From Hirudo medicinalis (lineage: Eukaryota; Annelida; Clitellata; Hirudinida; Hirudinidae): a stretch of DNA of 64,000 nt. The stretch spans positions 85,013-149,012 of the forward strand of contig MPNW01000049.1 of the NCBI GenBank assembly GCA_011800805.1, written 5' to 3'. The position numbers were made by a program, and so were the translations under genes. The notes under the pieces are model-generated. The model searched no databases. It saw nothing but the letters and a program-made list of their open reading frames with translations, and was not told the DNA's origin. This document shows positions 60,301 to 64,000 of this stretch, piece after piece (the stretch's first letter is position 1; the number at the start of each line of letters is the position of its first letter).

Positions 60301-60950
60301 TGTGTTGAGTTCTTTCAAGAGTTTCAATATTCTTCTGAAGCCGTGCGATCTGATTGAATAAAAATAAGTTATGCATAAAATGCCAAATATTTTTTGGCTA
60401 ATTTTTATTACGTTTAACCACCTTTTGCCAACTGTTGTAAAGTGCTTTGGTGATATCCATAACTAACAATATATATCATCGAACGAATATAATATATATA
60501 TATATATATATGTATCCTAAATATACTCCATTTACAGGTTTGAAAACCACAAACAAGGATTAAGTGGAAACGCATTATATAGAAAGAAATTGAACTAAAC
60601 ATGTCTTAACATGAAATATTCACACTACTTCTAGAAACAATAATGAAAGAGATTGCGTATTTACTTTAAGCAAAGTTATTCTTCGCTTATGACACTGCAA
60701 TCAATCGATTGAAATCGCTCGAATACCAATATCAGTCCAAACACAATTACTAACTTCTGCATTTTTTTGCTCTATTGTGGTTTTCTGAATAAGAAATTCC
60801 TGTTCCTTTAACGACAGCTTGTTATTCGCAGCTTGAAGTTTATTTTGCCACTCGATTTTCTGAGCGCTTATCGTTCCATCAATTTGTTTCATTAATTCCT
60901 GAATCTCCATTTCACAGCCGGTTAAAACGGTGCTTTCCACTGTTCTTTCT
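57387..60950 (-). CDS. CEP63: CEP63-like centrosomal coiled-coil protein
   Basis: Exons, approximate: 60751-60950, 60254-60349, 59955-60073, 59729-59820, 59507-59600, 59164-59280, 58740-58855, 58512-58670, 58198-58350, 57985-58119, 57387-57867. The first visible exon reads VLTGCEMEIQELMKQIDGTI, then LSLKEQEF, matching the CEP63/DEUP1 N-terminus (LTSCEAELQELMKQID). Most exons encode heptad-rich coiled coil; near the end FQELQQAYYDSLRTLE|SQNQQLE matches the CEP63 DLQENYIEALNKL-SENQQLQ block. CEP63 localises to mother centrioles and with CEP152 promotes PLK4 recruitment and duplication. The start codon exon upstream of 60950 was not located. The last exon has an Asn-rich and Asp-rich stretch; its final 60 or so codons look non-coding, so the true C-terminus may be earlier through an unseen splice. 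Confidence 0.8.
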
Positions 60951-61954
60951 CTGAAAAAGACCAATTACCATTCAAGTTAATAAACATAACAAAAAGTTCG
61001 CGCAATTTTATTGAATCAATGGAACAAAAACAACGGTATTTTGAGATGTTTCCACATTTTTCAATCACCGCTCTGAATTTCAAAACCACCATGCAATTGT
61101 CGTTAAGACGTTGCTTATGCAAACATAACAATGGTCGGGTCAAGGATGCATCAGACTACAGAGGCGGAAAGTTATCTGGTATTTTATACGATCTTAGTTC
61201 GAAGGACACAAGTGGAATTAAACTTATTTTGTAAGCACGGTCAAAGGAGAAATAATAAACATAGACTCATTGAACCACGGAGGCATTGGAACAATGAAAT
61301 TGGATCGATTCTCTCAAATTTCATAATGTTAAAAAGTCCATTAATCTTCGTACTTGCTCTGCAGCCTTGTCTCACTGGCTACGTCCATCCTAGAACGACC
61401 AGTTACTACAATATATTTCGGTCGTGAATTTCCAACATTCGCATTTCAGACTGCTAATTGAGTTTCTGAATCTCACTGGATGGCATGACCTGCATTTGCA
61501 GAATAATAAGACAGTAACATAAAAATAACGAAATGTTGATATTTCAACTTTGATATTTTTAATGATCTCGGTCTTTTTAAAGTATGCAAATTGTCAATAC
61601 TGCTCCAATCTAGATTTTTGTTAAAATTGGTCATAAAAATTAAAAAGAAAATGTACAAGAAATGAGAATGTACAAAAAGTGATGACAAGCAGAAAATATA
61701 AGATGAGGTAATATGGTTAACTGGCATGTTACGAGACTAGCTTGTTGATATCACGAACTGTTTACAGCATGCGACGGGAAAAAGCCGAACCCAGAACCAC
61801 AGGTTCACATCCGAAGTAGCAAGTTTGCATAAAATGCAGATGATATGTAATGAGACGTCGTTGATTGCCAAGCTAAAAGTAAATTAAAAAACAGTTCTTT
61901 GAGAGCAACAAAAAAAATGACATGACACAAGAACAACCAATAGATGTTATCAAG
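60951..61954. other. Region between CEP63-like exons and TSC22-domain gene
   Basis: About 1 kb that must contain the missing 5' exon(s) of the CEP63-like gene and the TSC22 gene 3' UTR. No confident start codon could be chosen. Confidence 0.4.
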
Positions 61955-63040
61955 TCAGTTATCACTGAGATCAATCAAATCTGCAGTCGCAGATGCAGAC
62001 TTTTCGAGTTGGTGTTCCACAGTCATCCCTCGAAGTTGCATATTTTCCTCCTCCAAGCGTTTGATTGTCGACTGGAGATGAATTATTTTGTCTTTCAACT
62101 TTTCTATCTCTCCGTGGGCGGTTAAAATGACATGCTCCTTTGCCAAATCCTGAAACACACCACTGAATGTAAGCTAATTCTGCTTAAAAGTAATGATTAA
62201 AAAAAAACCTACCAGGGCCTTTGATATCTTCTCACTGATGTTTTCAGAACTGAAACAATGTTTCATTTCTTTCAGTCAGATATATTAGAAGAACTTCAAA
62301 TAAGATGTGTTCAAAATATGAAAAAGTCCTGACCTGCTGACCACATTAATGTTAGGATGCGATGACCAATCTTCGGAGGCGTGGTTATTTAAAGGGGGGT
62401 GAACCTCTATCCGCACCGTGCAGCTCTCGTCCGATTTCTCGCAAGTGTTCGTGATGTCAGGTTTCGTCAAAAATAATGGAGAGGAAGAGGAATGTCCCAA
62501 AGTGCCCCAACAATCAGTGGAGCCAAAGTCAGATGTTTGGATGATTTGGATGTCCTTAGACGAATGATTCACTTGATGGTCCAACAAATCGGGAAAAGTA
62601 TGCCTCGACTCGGCCATCAGCGATCTGCTGTGTGTAGATGTTTTGCATTCAGAAAAATTTAAAACACTTATGGAAGACTGAAATACGTCTAGGGAATTCT
62701 TGTGTTCAGGATCACCAATTTCATATTTTCCTGAATTGACATCATCTAAATAAAATTCTCCTTCATCTTCAAGAGAATCGTTACAATTCCACCTTCCTCT
62801 GATGTAGGCAGCCTTCAAGACCTTGAACCTCGTGCGAGCGGAAACATCTTCCCGAGACGTTTGTAAATTCTCTTTTGGCAGAAAAGACTCACAATTACTG
62901 CAATGCTTTGAAGCATTTTCGTCATCGTCAGTTTCATCTTCCGAAAGATTTTGAAAAGCTACCCTAGTTATTTCAAAACAACTTTTCCGTTTTTTATTCA
63001 TTGTCTGACTCAATAACTTTTGAATACCAGTGGAAGACAT
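61955..63040 (-). CDS. TSC22D: TSC22-domain family protein
   Basis: Three exons in frame, 312 residues: 62334-63040, 62213-62249 (37 bp) and 61955-62149. The long first exon opens at ATG (MSSTGIQKLL) with KKRKSCFEITRV and SARTRFKVLKA followed by RGRWNCND, echoing the two N-terminal conserved motifs of TSC22D1/2/4 (K-SGFQIT and RGRW-C-D). The micro-exon and last exon encode the TSC box: SENISEKISKALDLAKEHVI then EIEKLKDKIIHLQ, with a leucine-zipper ending RLEEENMQLRGM. TSC22 proteins dimerise through this zipper and act in transcription repression, volume sensing and NRBP-linked signalling. The C-terminus DLIDLSDN follows directly. The middle is acidic and Ser-rich, as in the long isoforms. 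It lies head-to-tail with the CEP63-like gene on the same strand. Confidence 0.88.
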
Positions 63041-64000
63041 GTTAACAGTATTCAGAGCAAGAAATATTATCTAAAGAAAAACAATTTTAGGTAGAAAATG
63101 AATAAACGTAGCACTGGTAAATTTGTACAGGTGTATCATTTGTGACTCAGGTGAGCCCACAACGCAAAGCTTTACGCGTAACCGGGCACTAGGAGTGACA
63201 ATAACAATACAAAATATGATGCACTAAAAGTAGAAAATGTAAAATAGTGATGGCTAATTTCTGTTAAATAATGCATATATAATTTAAACTGATGAGTGAT
63301 AAACTTTAAATTATACATATAAATACAAATTGAAATGAGTAATGTCCAATAGTGGGCATCGGTTGGCGATTGGTACAGTCAATATTTTCAAGGTTTTAGT
63401 ACTAAAATTATTTAGTTTACTTAACATATAATTTGTTTTTATACATTCATTAATTTATTTATCGAAATGTTTGTGACCAACTAATGGCAAGCATTGCCTG
63501 AAATTGGAAACTTAGTTTTTCTCTGAACTTAATGACAAAATAGTTAAAAATACCAAACAACAAACGAAAAAATATTTTAAAAAAGATCACCTTCGTAATG
63601 TGAATAGTAATTAATGTCTTTAAAGAAAATTGTAATGGCTTCCATTTAATAATGATTTAATGATCCTTCGATAAGCTTGATTTAAAACCCTCACCAAATA
63701 TAAATCAAAAGTTGTTAAACAAAAATCGAAACCTCCATCCATTGTTGTCTCATTGTTAAGACTTCCGCCTCTCGCAGTGGCAGGTTTCGATTCCATTTGC
63801 GGGGCACCGTCCTGACAACCTGGTTATATAACCGACGTCAATAAACAACGACCTCCATTTTTATACATCAGCTTTCACAATTAAATCTGTTATTTGGATT
63901 AATTCGAGCATAAAGAAATTTCTGACGCATTTAGTACAGCATCAAATAAAGAAAATCTCTAGATGTTCATTGCTCTTTCATCAGATTACTTATTTATTTT
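63041..64000. other. Upstream flank of TSC22-domain gene, AT-rich
   Basis: AT-rich, no gene seen. It contains the likely TSC22 promoter and a SINE head listed separately. Confidence 0.4.
63733..63840 (+). repeat. tRNA-like SINE head
   Basis: GTTGTCTCATTGTTAAGACT resembles a tRNA A box, CTTCCGCCTCTCGC follows, and GGCAGGTTTCGATTCC, 30 bp further, fits the B box and T arm. The acceptor stem does not close and bases are missing, so it is not a working tRNA gene; a tRNA-derived SINE fits best. Confidence 0.5.

Noticed and set aside
60490..60512. TATATA run as a promoter TATA box for the CEP63-like gene
   Set aside because: It is a TA dinucleotide microsatellite inside an intron, downstream of conserved coding exons.

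Overview
The window is nuclear DNA of an animal, most likely a marine invertebrate. It is AT-rich, with spliceosomal GT-AG introns of two kinds: very short (about 40-100 bp) and multi-kilobase, transposon-filled. It carries many microsatellites, TTAGGG-type repeats, and non-LTR, hAT and piggyBac relics. Most conserved genes can be assembled exon by exon from splice sites and reading phase, and match animal families: MFSD5, TMEM98, a FERD3L-like bHLH factor, RBM24/38, MCTP, CEP63 and a TSC22-domain protein. The species cannot be named from this. Gene spacing (about one per 6-8 kb) and tiny introns suggest a compact genome; a tunicate-like or similar invertebrate is only a guess.

Layout. 0-9 kb: a reverse-transcriptase end fragment (-), a hAT relic, a three-exon class A GPCR (+) and a broken duplicate of it split by a repeat block that contains a deleted piggyBac element, then another hAT relic. 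9-13 kb (-): two adjacent immunoglobulin-superfamily membrane-protein modules, with a degenerate LINE in one intron. 13-17 kb (+): complete 12-exon MFSD5. 17-18.3 kb (-): TMEM98. 20.5-21.7 kb (-): FERD3L-like bHLH. 26.6-27.9 kb (-): an intronless peptide-type GPCR. 31.9-37.5 kb (-): RBM24/38. 39.6-55.7 kb (-): MCTP, whose introns hold a scrambled LINE, a hAT with a nested piggyBac derivative, and a short inverted-repeat element with a TTAGGG-like core. 57.4-61 kb (-): CEP63-like centrosomal coiled-coil protein. 62-63 kb (-): TSC22-domain gene. A tRNA-like SINE head lies near 63.75 kb.

The genes do not form one pathway; this is an ordinary euchromatic segment. The most notable points are the immunoglobulin locus, where three separate membrane-anchor exons all enter in the same splice phase; two piggyBac copies that share one internal rearrangement; and the 171-bp inverted-repeat element with a telomere-like core. 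Exon limits are read by eye from splice consensus and frame; transcripts would be needed to fix them.
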